In this document: one piece after another, positions 32,123 to 39,986 of the stretch
How the letters are laid out: each line of letters begins with the position of its first letter
How positions within the stretch are numbered: position 1 is the first letter of the stretch
Assembly (NCBI RefSeq): GCF_023242365.1
Contig: NZ_JALLIX010000033.1
Location: forward strand, 1 to 64,000
DNA length: 64,000 nucleotides
Direction: 5' to 3'
Origin: Pseudomonas sp. MWU13-2100
Lineage (GTDB): Bacteria; Pseudomonadota; Gammaproteobacteria; Pseudomonadales; Pseudomonadaceae
Notes under the pieces: generated by a model
The model's input: only the letters and a program-made list of their open reading frames with translations
Told to the model about the DNA's origin: nothing
Databases searched by the model: none
Program-made: the position numbers and the translations under genes

Positions 32123-33322
32123 ATGAACAACGCCCTGAACCAGTTGCAGCCCTACCCGTTCGAGAAACTCCGTGCCCTGCTCGGCAGCGTGACACCGAAC
32201 GCGGACAAGCGGCCGATCGCCCTGTCCATCGGCGAACCGAAACACCGCTCGCCGGCGTTTGTCGCCGAGGCCCTGACCGCCAACCTGGAACAGATGGCCG
32301 TGTACCCGACCACCCTCGGCGTGCCGGCCCTGCGCGAAGCCATCGCGGCCTGGTGCGAGCGGCGTTTCGGCGTGCCGAGCGGCTGGATCGACCCGGCGCG
32401 CAATGTGCTGCCGGTCAACGGCACCCGCGAGGCGTTGTTCGCCTTCACCCAGACCGTGGTCAACCGTGGCGACGACGCGCTGGTGGTCAGCCCCAACCCG
32501 TTCTATCAGATCTACGAAGGCGCGGCCTTTCTCGCCGGGGCCAAGCCGCACTACCTGCCGTGCCTGGACGAGAACGGTTTCAACCCGGACTTCGAAGCCG
32601 TTCCGGCCGAGATCTGGCAGCGCTGCCAGATTCTGTTCCTGTGCTCGCCGGGCAATCCGACCGGGGCACTGATTCCGCTGGAGACCTTGAAAAAGCTGAT
32701 CGCCCTGGCCGACGAGCACGACTTCGTGATCGCCGCCGACGAGTGCTACAGCGAACTGTACTTCGACGAACAGACCCCGCCGCCGGGCTTGCTCAGCGCT
32801 TGCGTCGAGCTGGGGCGCAAGGACTTCAAGCGTTGCGTGGTGTTCCACAGTCTGTCCAAGCGCTCCAACCTGCCGGGGCTGCGCTCGGGTTTCGTTGCTG
32901 GTGACGCGGATATTCTCAAGGCCTTCCTGCTGTATCGCACGTATCACGGCTGCGCGATGCCGGTGCAGACCCAACTGGCCAGCGTGGCCGCCTGGAACGA
33001 CGAAGTGCATGTACGGGCCAACCGTGCGCTGTATCGGGAGAAGTTCGATGCGGTGCTGGAGATCCTTGCGCCGGTGCTGGATGTACAACGCCCGGATGGC
33101 AGCTTCTACCTGTGGCCGAATGTGCAGGGCGACGATGCGGCGTTCTGCCGTGATCTGTTTGCCGAGGAGCATGTGACCGTGGTGCCGGGCTCCTACCTGT
33201 CACGCGAGGTCGACGGCGTCAATCCGGGGGCCGGGCGCGTGCGCATGGCCCTGGTTGCACCATTGGCCGAGTGTGTCGAGGCCGCCGAGCGGATTCGCGC
33301 GTTCATCCAGCGCCGCAAGTAG
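32123..33322 (+). CDS. dapC: succinyldiaminopimelate transaminase
   Basis: DapC transfers an amino group from glutamate in the succinylase branch of lysine and diaminopimelate synthesis. The 399-residue class I/II aminotransferase shows NGTREALFAFTQ near residue 95 and LCSPGNPTGALIPLE near 173. The PLP lysine lies in HSLSKRSNLPGLRSGFVAGD near 240. dapD and dapE, the flanking steps of the same branch, are also in this window, which supports DapC over a general aminotransferase. It begins 100 bp after glnD. Confidence 0.95.
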   Translation: MNNALNQLQPYPFEKLRALLGSVTPNADKRPIALSIGEPKHRSPAFVAEALTANLEQMAVYPTTLGVPALREAIAAWCERRFGVPSGWIDPARNVLPVNGTREALFAFTQTVVNRGDDALVVSPNPFYQIYEGAAFLAGAKPHYLPCLDENGFNPDFEAVPAEIWQRCQILFLCSPGNPTGALIPLETLKKLIALADEHDFVIAADECYSELYFDEQTPPPGLLSACVELGRKDFKRCVVFHSLSKRSNLPGLRSGFVAGDADILKAFLLYRTYHGCAMPVQTQLASVAAWNDEVHVRANRALYREKFDAVLEILAPVLDVQRPDGSFYLWPNVQGDDAAFCRDLFAEEHVTVVPGSYLSREVDGVNPGAGRVRMALVAPLAECVEAAERIRAFIQRRK

Positions 33323-33357
33323 TCACTGTCAAAGCCCTCTCAAGCCAAACGCAACCT

Positions 33358-33491
33358 TGTGGCGAGCGGGCTTGCCCGCGCTCGGCTGCGAAGCAGCCGC
33401 AAAAACCTGAGTTTGCGTTCCGCCTGACACAATGAAATAGCTGATTTGGGTCCGCTTCGCGCCCCAGCGCGGGCAAGCCCGCTCGCCACAA
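33358..33491. repeat. long BIME downstream of dapC
   Basis: GTGGCGAGCGGGCTTGCCCG at the left is matched by CGGGCAAGCCCGCTCGCCAC at the right, and an inner arm (GCTCGGCTGCGAAGCAGCC) faces GCTTCGCGCCCCAGCGC. The element fills the convergent gap between dapC and the antiporter gene. The same long type occurs at 38750 and 45231. Confidence 0.85.
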
Positions 33492-33571
33492 GAGCGCGTT
33501 CGACTTCAAATATCCGGTCCTTGCGGGAGCAGAGTTTGGTCCGTCCCCTCAGTACCCTGCCCCCCCGCCGG

Positions 33572-35233
33572 CTATTTCACCGCCCCCAGGTTCGCCTCGC
33601 TCAGATCCAGCTCCGCCAGCACCTCGCGCAACACATCGTCGCCGATCTGGTGCTGGCGACTGAGTCGGTACAGCTCCAGGCGCTGCGCCCGTAGCGCCTT
33701 CAAGCGCAGGCGGCGATCCAACTGGTCCATCTGGAACGCCAGCGCCTGGGCTTCGGCGGAGTCGTTGAACACCTCCAATTGATGCCGATATTCGGCCATC
33801 AACTGCGCTTTCAACTCGATTGCCAACGCGGCCTGGGTCGCATCCTGGACCGCATCCTGGGTTGTGTCCTGCGCAGCCCCCAGTTCCTCGGCCTCCAGTA
33901 CATGGATCGCCGCTTCGGCGGTCTTCTTCCAGGCCTCACGCACTTCGCCGCGATGCTGGTCATCCTGGCTCTTCGGCAAGTCACGCAGCAGCAACGGCAA
34001 GGCAATGCTGGCCGTCGCCAGCGACAGCAGGATCACTCCCGCGGCAATGAAAAACAGCAAATCACGCTCGGGAAAGTCCACCCCCGGGGCGATCAGCAAT
34101 GGCACCGACATCACACCCGCGAGCGTCACGGCCCCGCGCACCCCGCCCACCGTCAGCAACCAGCAGGAACGCCCCTTGGCCATCCCCGACAGTTGGCTTT
34201 TGCCACGCCAGCCACGCAGCAGCTCCGACAACCGCCAGATGCTGTGCACCCAGATAAAGCGCAACGCCACCAGCGCCAGAAAGATCGCCAGCACCTCCAG
34301 GCAGCGATAGGCCAGGGTCGGCCACAACGAAGTCTCATGACTGGCGACCGCCTTGACGATATCCGGCAATTGCAAGCCCAGCAGCAGGAAGATCAGCCCG
34401 TTGAAGGCGAACTCCAGCAACGACCAGACACTGCGATTGAGCAGCCGGGTACTGGTCTGGCGCGGCAACAGGTCGAGCCAGCTCTGCATCATCCCCGCCG
34501 CCACCGCCGAGAGGATTCCCGACACTCCGAGACGCTCGGCCAACACATAGGCGGCGAACGGCAACAGCAACATGAACACCACATGGGTCGCCGGATCGTC
34601 CCAGCCACGGGCAATCATCCAGACCCGAAAGCGCCCCACCAGCCAGCTCAGCACCACGCCGACGGCCAAGCCACCGACCGCCACCAGGACAAAGGTCAGG
34701 CTCGCAGTGGCCAGGGAGAAGGCACCGGTCACGGCCGCCGCCAGGGCAAACTTGAAGGTCACCAGGCCCGAGGCGTCATTCATCAGCGCCTCCCCCTGGA
34801 GCATGTGCGTCAGCGGCGTCGGCAGGCGGTTCTGAGAGATGGCGGAAACCGCCACGGCGTCGGTCGGCGACAACACCGCAGCCAGGGCGAACGCCACCGG
34901 CAAGGGGATGGCCGGCAACAGCCAGTGGATGAAATAACCGGCCCCCACCACCGTGAACAGCACCAGCCCCACGGCCAGGGTCAGGATCGGCCCGCGCAGG
35001 CGCCACAGCTCGCGCTTGGGCATGCGCCAGCCATCGGAAAACAGCAGCGGCGGCAGAAACAGGAACAGAAACAATTCCGGGTCCAGCGCCACGTGCAGGC
35101 CCAGGGTCGGCCAGGCCAACAACGCTCCCGCGGCAATCTGCACCAAGGGCAGCGGCAGCGGGATCACCCGCCAGAGCAGACGCGAGACGCCGACCAGCAT
35201 CAACAGAATCAGGACGGTGTAGGCAGTCTGCAT
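33572..35233 (-). CDS. CPA1-family Na+/H+ (cation/proton) antiporter
   Basis: From MQTAYTVLILLMLVGVSRLL (35233) the protein is 553 residues. About twelve membrane segments cover residues 1-400, with the family stretch FALAAVLSPTDAVAVSAI near 110 and MNDASGLVTFKFALAA near 150. The aspartates there belong to the ion path of NhaP/NHE-type exchangers. A hydrophilic C-terminal tail (~430-553) rich in Q, A and E is cytoplasmic. It probably exchanges Na+ or K+ for protons at the inner membrane. Ion preference cannot be read from sequence. It converges on dapC and diverges from the ArsC-like gene. Confidence 0.9.
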   Translation of the reverse strand: MQTAYTVLILLMLVGVSRLLWRVIPLPLPLVQIAAGALLAWPTLGLHVALDPELFLFLFLPPLLFSDGWRMPKRELWRLRGPILTLAVGLVLFTVVGAGYFIHWLLPAIPLPVAFALAAVLSPTDAVAVSAISQNRLPTPLTHMLQGEALMNDASGLVTFKFALAAAVTGAFSLATASLTFVLVAVGGLAVGVVLSWLVGRFRVWMIARGWDDPATHVVFMLLLPFAAYVLAERLGVSGILSAVAAGMMQSWLDLLPRQTSTRLLNRSVWSLLEFAFNGLIFLLLGLQLPDIVKAVASHETSLWPTLAYRCLEVLAIFLALVALRFIWVHSIWRLSELLRGWRGKSQLSGMAKGRSCWLLTVGGVRGAVTLAGVMSVPLLIAPGVDFPERDLLFFIAAGVILLSLATASIALPLLLRDLPKSQDDQHRGEVREAWKKTAEAAIHVLEAEELGAAQDTTQDAVQDATQAALAIELKAQLMAEYRHQLEVFNDSAEAQALAFQMDQLDRRLRLKALRAQRLELYRLSRQHQIGDDVLREVLAELDLSEANLGAVK

Positions 35234-35447
35234 AAAAAGCTTTCCCAATCGTTTAAAACATATCCCCGGCAACAACCTGCCGTCGAAGTGCCATATTAGC
35301 CGCTTAAGCAGCCGCCCGGACGCTGCACCAACGTCGCACTCGGCAGGAGAAGATGTAACCGCACACGACTAAGGCGCCTAAGCGGCCCGGTCATGGCATA
35401 ATCTTCAACCTTTCATCCCTCGCATCTCCAAAGGGGAGGCAATTGCT

Positions 35448-35810
35448 GTGACCGCTTCGAGCAAAACCTTGCACCTTTTCGGAATCAAGGCGTGCGACAC
35501 CATGAAAAAGGCCCGTACCTGGCTCGACGAGCAGGCCGTGCCTTACGCTTTCCATGACTACAAGACCGCCGGCATCGACCGCGAACACCTGACCCAGTGG
35601 TGCAACGAGCACGGCTGGCAAGTGGTGCTGAACCGCGCCGGCACCACCTTTCGCAAACTCGACGACGAACGTAAAGCCGATCTCGACCAGGCGAAAGCGA
35701 TTGAACTGATGCTGGCACAACCCTCGATGATCAAGCGCCCGGTGCTTGATCTCGGTGACCGAACCCTGATTGGCTTCAAGCCAGATAGCTATGCGGCGGC
35801 CCTCAACTGA
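35448..35810 (+). CDS. ArsC/Spx-family protein (YffB-like)
   Basis: This 120-residue thioredoxin-fold protein has HLFGIKACDTMKKARTWLDE at residues ~9-28, with the single N-terminal cysteine of the ArsC/Spx family. NRAGTTFRKLDD near 63 corresponds to the arginine region of ArsC. Pseudomonads usually carry this gene beside dapD, 46 bp downstream here. The YffB group is thought to use glutathione, but no arsenate-resistance neighbours exist here, so a true arsenate reductase role is unlikely. The biological substrate is unknown. Confidence 0.88.
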   Translation: MTASSKTLHLFGIKACDTMKKARTWLDEQAVPYAFHDYKTAGIDREHLTQWCNEHGWQVVLNRAGTTFRKLDDERKADLDQAKAIELMLAQPSMIKRPVLDLGDRTLIGFKPDSYAAALN

Positions 35811-35855
35811 GCCAGAGCGCTCAAGGCCCCCACTCATTTTGCAAGAGGTAACTGC

Positions 35856-36890
35856 ATGTCCACTACTCTGTTCAGCCTGGGCTTCGGCGTTGGCACCCAG
35901 AATCGTCAAGGTGCCTGGCTGGAAGTTTTCTACGCCCAACCCCTGATTCAGCCTTCGGCCGAGCTGGTCGCCGCGATCGCGCCGATCCTCGGTTACACCG
36001 GCGGCAACCAGGCGATCACCTTCAGCACTGCCCAGGCCTCGCAACTGGCCGATGCCCTGAAAACCATCGACGCCGCCCAGGCCGCCCTGCTGACCCGCCT
36101 GGCAGAAAGCCACAAACCGTTGGTCGCCACCGTGTTGGCGCAAGACGCGCAGCTGACTTCCACCCCCGAGGCCTACCTCAAGCTGCACCTGCTCTCCCAC
36201 CGCCTGGTCAAGCCCCACGGCCTGAGCCTGGCGGGCGTGTTCCCGCTGCTGCCGAACGTGGCCTGGACCAGCCAGGGCGCCATCGATCTGTCGGAGCTGG
36301 CCGCGCATCAACTGGAAGCGCGCCTGCGTGGCGAGTGGTTGGAAGTGTTCTCGGTGGACAAGTTCCCGAAAATGACCGACTACGTGGTGCCGAGTGGCGT
36401 GCGCATCGCTGACAGCGCGCGGATTCGCCTGGGCGCCTATATCGGCGAAGGCACCACCGTGATGCACGAAGGTTTCGTCAACTTCAACGCCGGTACCGAA
36501 GGCCCGGGCATGATCGAAGGCCGAGTTTCGGCGGGTGTCTTCGTCGGCAAGGGTTCGGACCTGGGCGGCGGTTGCTCGACCATGGGCACCCTGTCCGGTG
36601 GCGGCAATATCGTCATCAAGGTCGGCGAAGGTTGCCTGATCGGTGCCAACGCCGGTATCGGCATTCCCCTGGGCGACCGCAACACTGTGGAGTCGGGCCT
36701 GTACGTGACCGCCGGCACCAAGGTGGCGCTGCTCGACGAAAACAACCAGTTGGTCAAGGTGCTCAAGGCCCGCGACCTGGCCGGCCTGCCGGACCTGCTG
36801 TTCCGTCGCAACTCGGAAACCGGTGCCGTGGAATGCAAGAGTCACAAGTCGGCCATTGCGCTGAACGAAGCCCTGCACGCGCATAACTGA
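35856..36890 (+). CDS. dapD: 2,3,4,5-tetrahydropyridine-2,6-dicarboxylate N-succinyltransferase
   Basis: DapD succinylates tetrahydrodipicolinate, opening the branch that DapC and DapE continue. The 344-residue form is the longer version found in pseudomonads. It has an N-terminal alpha/beta domain and a left-handed beta-helix from about residue 180 (GVRIADSARIRLGAYIGEGT, VMHEGFVNFNAGTEG, GGGCSTMGTLSGGG). The closing C-terminal part contains LYVTAGTKVALLDE. It follows the ArsC-like gene and is probably co-transcribed with it. Confidence 0.97.
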   Translation: MSTTLFSLGFGVGTQNRQGAWLEVFYAQPLIQPSAELVAAIAPILGYTGGNQAITFSTAQASQLADALKTIDAAQAALLTRLAESHKPLVATVLAQDAQLTSTPEAYLKLHLLSHRLVKPHGLSLAGVFPLLPNVAWTSQGAIDLSELAAHQLEARLRGEWLEVFSVDKFPKMTDYVVPSGVRIADSARIRLGAYIGEGTTVMHEGFVNFNAGTEGPGMIEGRVSAGVFVGKGSDLGGGCSTMGTLSGGGNIVIKVGEGCLIGANAGIGIPLGDRNTVESGLYVTAGTKVALLDENNQLVKVLKARDLAGLPDLLFRRNSETGAVECKSHKSAIALNEALHAHN

Positions 36891-36923
36891 GCAGGATTGC
36901 CGCAGGCCTTGCGGCACGCCCCC

Positions 36924-37062
36924 TTGTAAGAGCCAGCTTGCTGGCGATGGCGCCTGAAAGGCCGTCTTCGCGGGCAAGCTCCACTCCCACAGTAGGGCGT
37001 TGAGCGCAGTTTTTTGTGCACGGCACAAATCTTTTGTGGGAGCGGAGCTTGCCCGCGAAGAG
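36924..37062. repeat. cluster of three REP arms between dapD and csdA
   Basis: Arms are seen at about 36924-36952 (AGAGCCAGCTTGCTGGCGAT type), 36963-36991 (TCTTCGCGGGCAAGCTCCAC type) and 37033-37062 (GTGGGAGCGGAGCTTGCCCG type). The second and third are inverted relative to each other and form a BIME. Both REP families of the window meet here. Confidence 0.8.
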
Positions 37063-37124
37063 GCCCTCAAGGCTGCTACAAATCTCGCTGACAAGCTCTG
37101 CTCCCAACACCAGGGCCGAACACC

Positions 37125-38330
37125 ATGCTGATACCTTCTCCCTGGCGCGCCGATTTCCCGGCCATCGCCGCCCTGCAACGGCAAGACCAGGTCTACCTGG
37201 ACAGCGCCGCCACCACCCAGAAGCCCCAGGCATTGATCGATGCCCTGGCGCACTATTACAGCAACGGTGCGGCCAACGTGCACCGCGCCCAACACCTGCC
37301 CGGTGCCCACGCCACCCAGGCCTTCGAGGACAGTCGGAGCAAGACTGGCCAGTGGCTCAACGTCGGCCATAGCGGACACATCGTCTTCACCCACGGCGCC
37401 ACCTCGGCGCTGAATCTCCTGGCCTACGGCCTCGAACCGCTTTTCCAACCCGGCGATGAAATGGTCATCAGCGCCCTGGAGCATCACGCCAACCTGCTGC
37501 CCTGGCAGCAACTGGCCCAGCGCCGGGGGCTGCGGCTGGTGGTTCTGCCGATCAGCGACAGCGGCCTGATCGACCTGGAAGCCGCCCACCAGTTGATCGG
37601 CCCGCGAACCCGCCTGCTCGCGGTCAGCCAATTGTCCAATGTACTCGGCGCCTGGCAACCGTTGTCGCCTTTGCTGGCGCTGGCCCGGTCGTTCAACGCG
37701 CTGACCGTGGTCGACGGTGCCCAGGGTGTAGTCCACGGGCGCCACGACGTCCAGGCGCTGGGCTGCGATTTCTATGTATTCTCCAGTCACAAGCTCTACG
37801 GTCCCGATGGCGTCGGCGTGCTCTACGGCCGCCATGAAGCCCTGAGCCAACTGCGCCATTGGCAGTTCGGCGGTGAGATGGTGCTGGACGCGGACTATCA
37901 ACAGGCCAGCTTCCGCCCTGCCCCATTGGGCTTCGAAGCCGGAACACCACCGATTGCCGGCGTCATCGGCCTCGGCGCGACCCTCGACTACCTGACCGGC
38001 CTCGACCAGGCCGCGATCTCGACCCACGAAACGGCGCTGCACGCCCATCTGCTGCAGGGCTTGCAAGTACGCAAGGGCATCCGCCTGCTGGGCGAACCGC
38101 AACTGGCACTGGCCAGTTTCATCGTCGACGGCGTGCACAATGCCGATCTGGCGCACCTGCTGACCGAACAGGGAGTCGCCGTGCGCGCCGGCCATCACTG
38201 TGCGATGCCATTGATGAAACAGCTCGGGCTGGCCGGCGCGATCCGCGTATCGCTGGGTTTGTACAACGACTCCGAGGACCTGGAGCGTTTTTTCGAGGCG
38301 CTGGATCAGGCCCTGGAATTGTTGCGATGA
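37125..38330 (+). CDS. csdA: cysteine desulfurase (CsdA/SufS type)
   Basis: This 401-residue class V aminotransferase takes sulfur from cysteine as a persulfide. Visible features are DSAATTQKPQALIDAL near residue 25 and TTHGATSALNL-like FTHGATSALNLLAYG near 88. The PLP lysine lies in YVFSSHKLYGPDGVGVLYGR near 225, and the persulfide cysteine in VAVRAGHHCAMPLMKQ near 365. The short loop around this cysteine is of the group II (SufS/CsdA) type, which needs a SufE-like acceptor. That acceptor is the next gene, overlapping by 4 bp. No other Suf genes are adjacent, so CsdA is the better name. Confidence 0.9.
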   Translation: MLIPSPWRADFPAIAALQRQDQVYLDSAATTQKPQALIDALAHYYSNGAANVHRAQHLPGAHATQAFEDSRSKTGQWLNVGHSGHIVFTHGATSALNLLAYGLEPLFQPGDEMVISALEHHANLLPWQQLAQRRGLRLVVLPISDSGLIDLEAAHQLIGPRTRLLAVSQLSNVLGAWQPLSPLLALARSFNALTVVDGAQGVVHGRHDVQALGCDFYVFSSHKLYGPDGVGVLYGRHEALSQLRHWQFGGEMVLDADYQQASFRPAPLGFEAGTPPIAGVIGLGATLDYLTGLDQAAISTHETALHAHLLQGLQVRKGIRLLGEPQLALASFIVDGVHNADLAHLLTEQGVAVRAGHHCAMPLMKQLGLAGAIRVSLGLYNDSEDLERFFEALDQALELLR

Positions 38331-38737
38331 GCCTGCCCGCCGAGGCGCAGTTGGTGCTGGAAAATTTCCAGCACCTGGTGGGCTGGGAACAACGGGCGCG
38401 CCTGTTGATGCAATGGGGCGAGCGCTTGCCGCCCTTGAGCGACGTCGACAAGACCGAAGCCAACCGCGTGCATGGCTGCGAAAGCCAGGTGTGGTTGACC
38501 GGGCACTTGCGAGACGGTCAATGGCAGTTTGCCGCGAGCAGCGACGCACGAATGATACGCGGGCTGGTGGCGTTGCTGCTGGTGCGGGTCAATGGCCTGA
38601 GCGCCGACGAATTGCAGCAGGTCGACCTGCCGGACTGGTTCAACCAGTTGGGCCTGTCCCGGCAATTGTCGCCGTCGCGCAGCAACGGCCTGAATGCCGT
38701 GTTGCAGCGGATGCGGAAGCTGGCGCACAGCGCATGA
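38327..38737 (+). CDS. csdE: SufE-family sulfur acceptor (CsdE type)
   Basis: The 136-residue protein accepts the persulfide from the desulfurase encoded just upstream. The acceptor cysteine is in NRVHGCESQVWLTG near residue 50, exactly where SufE/CsdE have it, and LPPLSDVDKTEANRV precedes it. The ATG lies inside the csdA stop (ATGA), so the two are made together. In E. coli CsdE passes sulfur on to the TcdA/CsdL system, and tcdA is the next gene on the opposite strand. Confidence 0.92.
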   Translation: MSLPAEAQLVLENFQHLVGWEQRARLLMQWGERLPPLSDVDKTEANRVHGCESQVWLTGHLRDGQWQFAASSDARMIRGLVALLLVRVNGLSADELQQVDLPDWFNQLGLSRQLSPSRSNGLNAVLQRMRKLAHSA

Positions 38738-38749
38738 TTGAACGGATGT

Positions 38750-38899
38750 GTGTGGCGAGTGGGCTTGCCCGCACTGGGCCGCGAAGCGGCCCTAAAACCG
38801 GCGAGCCCGGTGCATCAGGTACACCGAGGTGCCCGGTTTTGCGACTGCAGCACAGCTGAGCGCGGCGGTGCGGCGCTCCGACAAGCCCACTCGCCACAA
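38750..38899. repeat. long BIME between csdE and tcdA
   Basis: GTGTGGCGAGTGGGCTTGCC at the left pairs with ACAAGCCCACTCGCCACAAA at the right. Inner material (CCGGCGAGCCCGG ... GAGGTGCCCGGTTTT) can also pair. It sits in the convergent gap of csdE and tcdA, where it may block read-through from both sides. Confidence 0.8.
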
Positions 38900-38912
38900 A
38901 GGAGGCCATCTG

Positions 38913-39722
38913 CTACTCGGGTTTGATCCGATCCGCCGGCCGGCGCATGCCGGCGACGATCTTGTCCACCGCCTTGGTCGCCGCCACCATGCCGAAGGTT
39001 GCCGTGACCATCATCACAGCACCGAAACCACCGGCACAATCCAGTTTCACTCCATCACCGACAAAACTCTTCTGCAGGCAGATGCTGCCATCGGGCTTCG
39101 GATAGCGCAGCTGCTCGGTGGAAAACACACACGGCACACTGTAATGCCGGGTCACCGTACGGGAAAACCCGTAGTCACGGCGCAAGGTCGAACGCACTTT
39201 CGAGGCCAGGGGATCATTGAAGGTACGGTTCAGGTCACAGACCTGGATCAACGTCGGATCGATCTGCCCGCCGGCACCGCCCGTGGTGATGATCTGGATC
39301 TTGCGCCGCTTGCACCAGGCAATCAGCGCGGCCTTGGCATTGACGCTGTCGATGCAGTCGATCACGCAGTCGATGTCCGCGGTGATGTATTCAGCCATGG
39401 TCTCGCGGGTCACGAAATCCGTCACCGCGTGGACCTGGCAGTCCGGGTTGATACCCTTCAGGCGCTCGGCCATCACCTCGACCTTGGCCCGCCCCACGGT
39501 GCTGTCCAGGGCATGCAACTGACGGTTGCTGTTACTGACGCAGACATCGTCCAGGTCGAACAGCGAGATCTCGCCGACGCCGCAACGGGCAATGGCTTCC
39601 GCCGCCCAGGAGCCGACACCGCCGACGCCGACGATCGCCACATGGGCCGCCTTCAGCCGCGCCAGACCTTCAATGCCATATAACCGGGCAACGCCGGCAA
39701 ACCGCGGATCTTCTGCACTCAT
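38913..39722 (-). CDS. tcdA: tRNA threonylcarbamoyladenosine dehydratase TcdA (CsdL)
   Basis: TcdA uses ATP to convert t6A37 of tRNA to the cyclic form. The E1/ThiF-like fold is shown by VAIVGVGGVGSWAAEAIARC near residue 30 and DLDDVCVSNSNRQLHAL near 57, followed by the adenylation-region VIDCIDSVNAKAALIAWC. A hydrophobic C-terminus (about 225-255) suits membrane association. The start at 39722 (MSAEDPRF) is preferred, with an ATG two codons upstream also possible. TsaB of the preceding t6A pathway is encoded at 59225. Confidence 0.95.
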   Translation of the reverse strand: MSAEDPRFAGVARLYGIEGLARLKAAHVAIVGVGGVGSWAAEAIARCGVGEISLFDLDDVCVSNSNRQLHALDSTVGRAKVEVMAERLKGINPDCQVHAVTDFVTRETMAEYITADIDCVIDCIDSVNAKAALIAWCKRRKIQIITTGGAGGQIDPTLIQVCDLNRTFNDPLASKVRSTLRRDYGFSRTVTRHYSVPCVFSTEQLRYPKPDGSICLQKSFVGDGVKLDCAGGFGAVMMVTATFGMVAATKAVDKIVAGMRRPADRIKPE

Positions 39723-39986
39723 GACCATTACCCCAAAAACCGGCGCGCATTATAGGGCCGGGCGTCGGCCGAGGGCAGCTTTAGCCTATGAATGGCGGTC
39801 CATGAGCGTTAAATCACAACGCTTTGACGAGAATAGAGCTACAACGAATCAGGAAAGAACTTAAGTCCCGCGTCATTGCCCAATGTCTGCGCGCACTCCA
39901 CGGTGCTGTACGGTCGACGGATAGCAAGTGTAGGATGCGCGCCGCTCTGTTCCCTGTTCTAGCCCTTTTCGGAACCCGAAATACCT
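39723..39986. other. intergenic region between tcdA and the glucan synthase gene, nothing identified
   Basis: This 264-bp divergent gap must hold promoters for tcdA and the ndvB-like gene. TTGACG at about 39822 resembles a -35 box on the plus strand, but no matching -10 at 16-18 bp is convincing. No REP arm or strong hairpin was seen. Confidence 0.35.

Noticed and set aside
35391..38549. 1052-residue open frame on the minus strand
   Set aside because: It runs antisense through dapD, csdA and the REP cluster between them, so it cannot be a single real gene.
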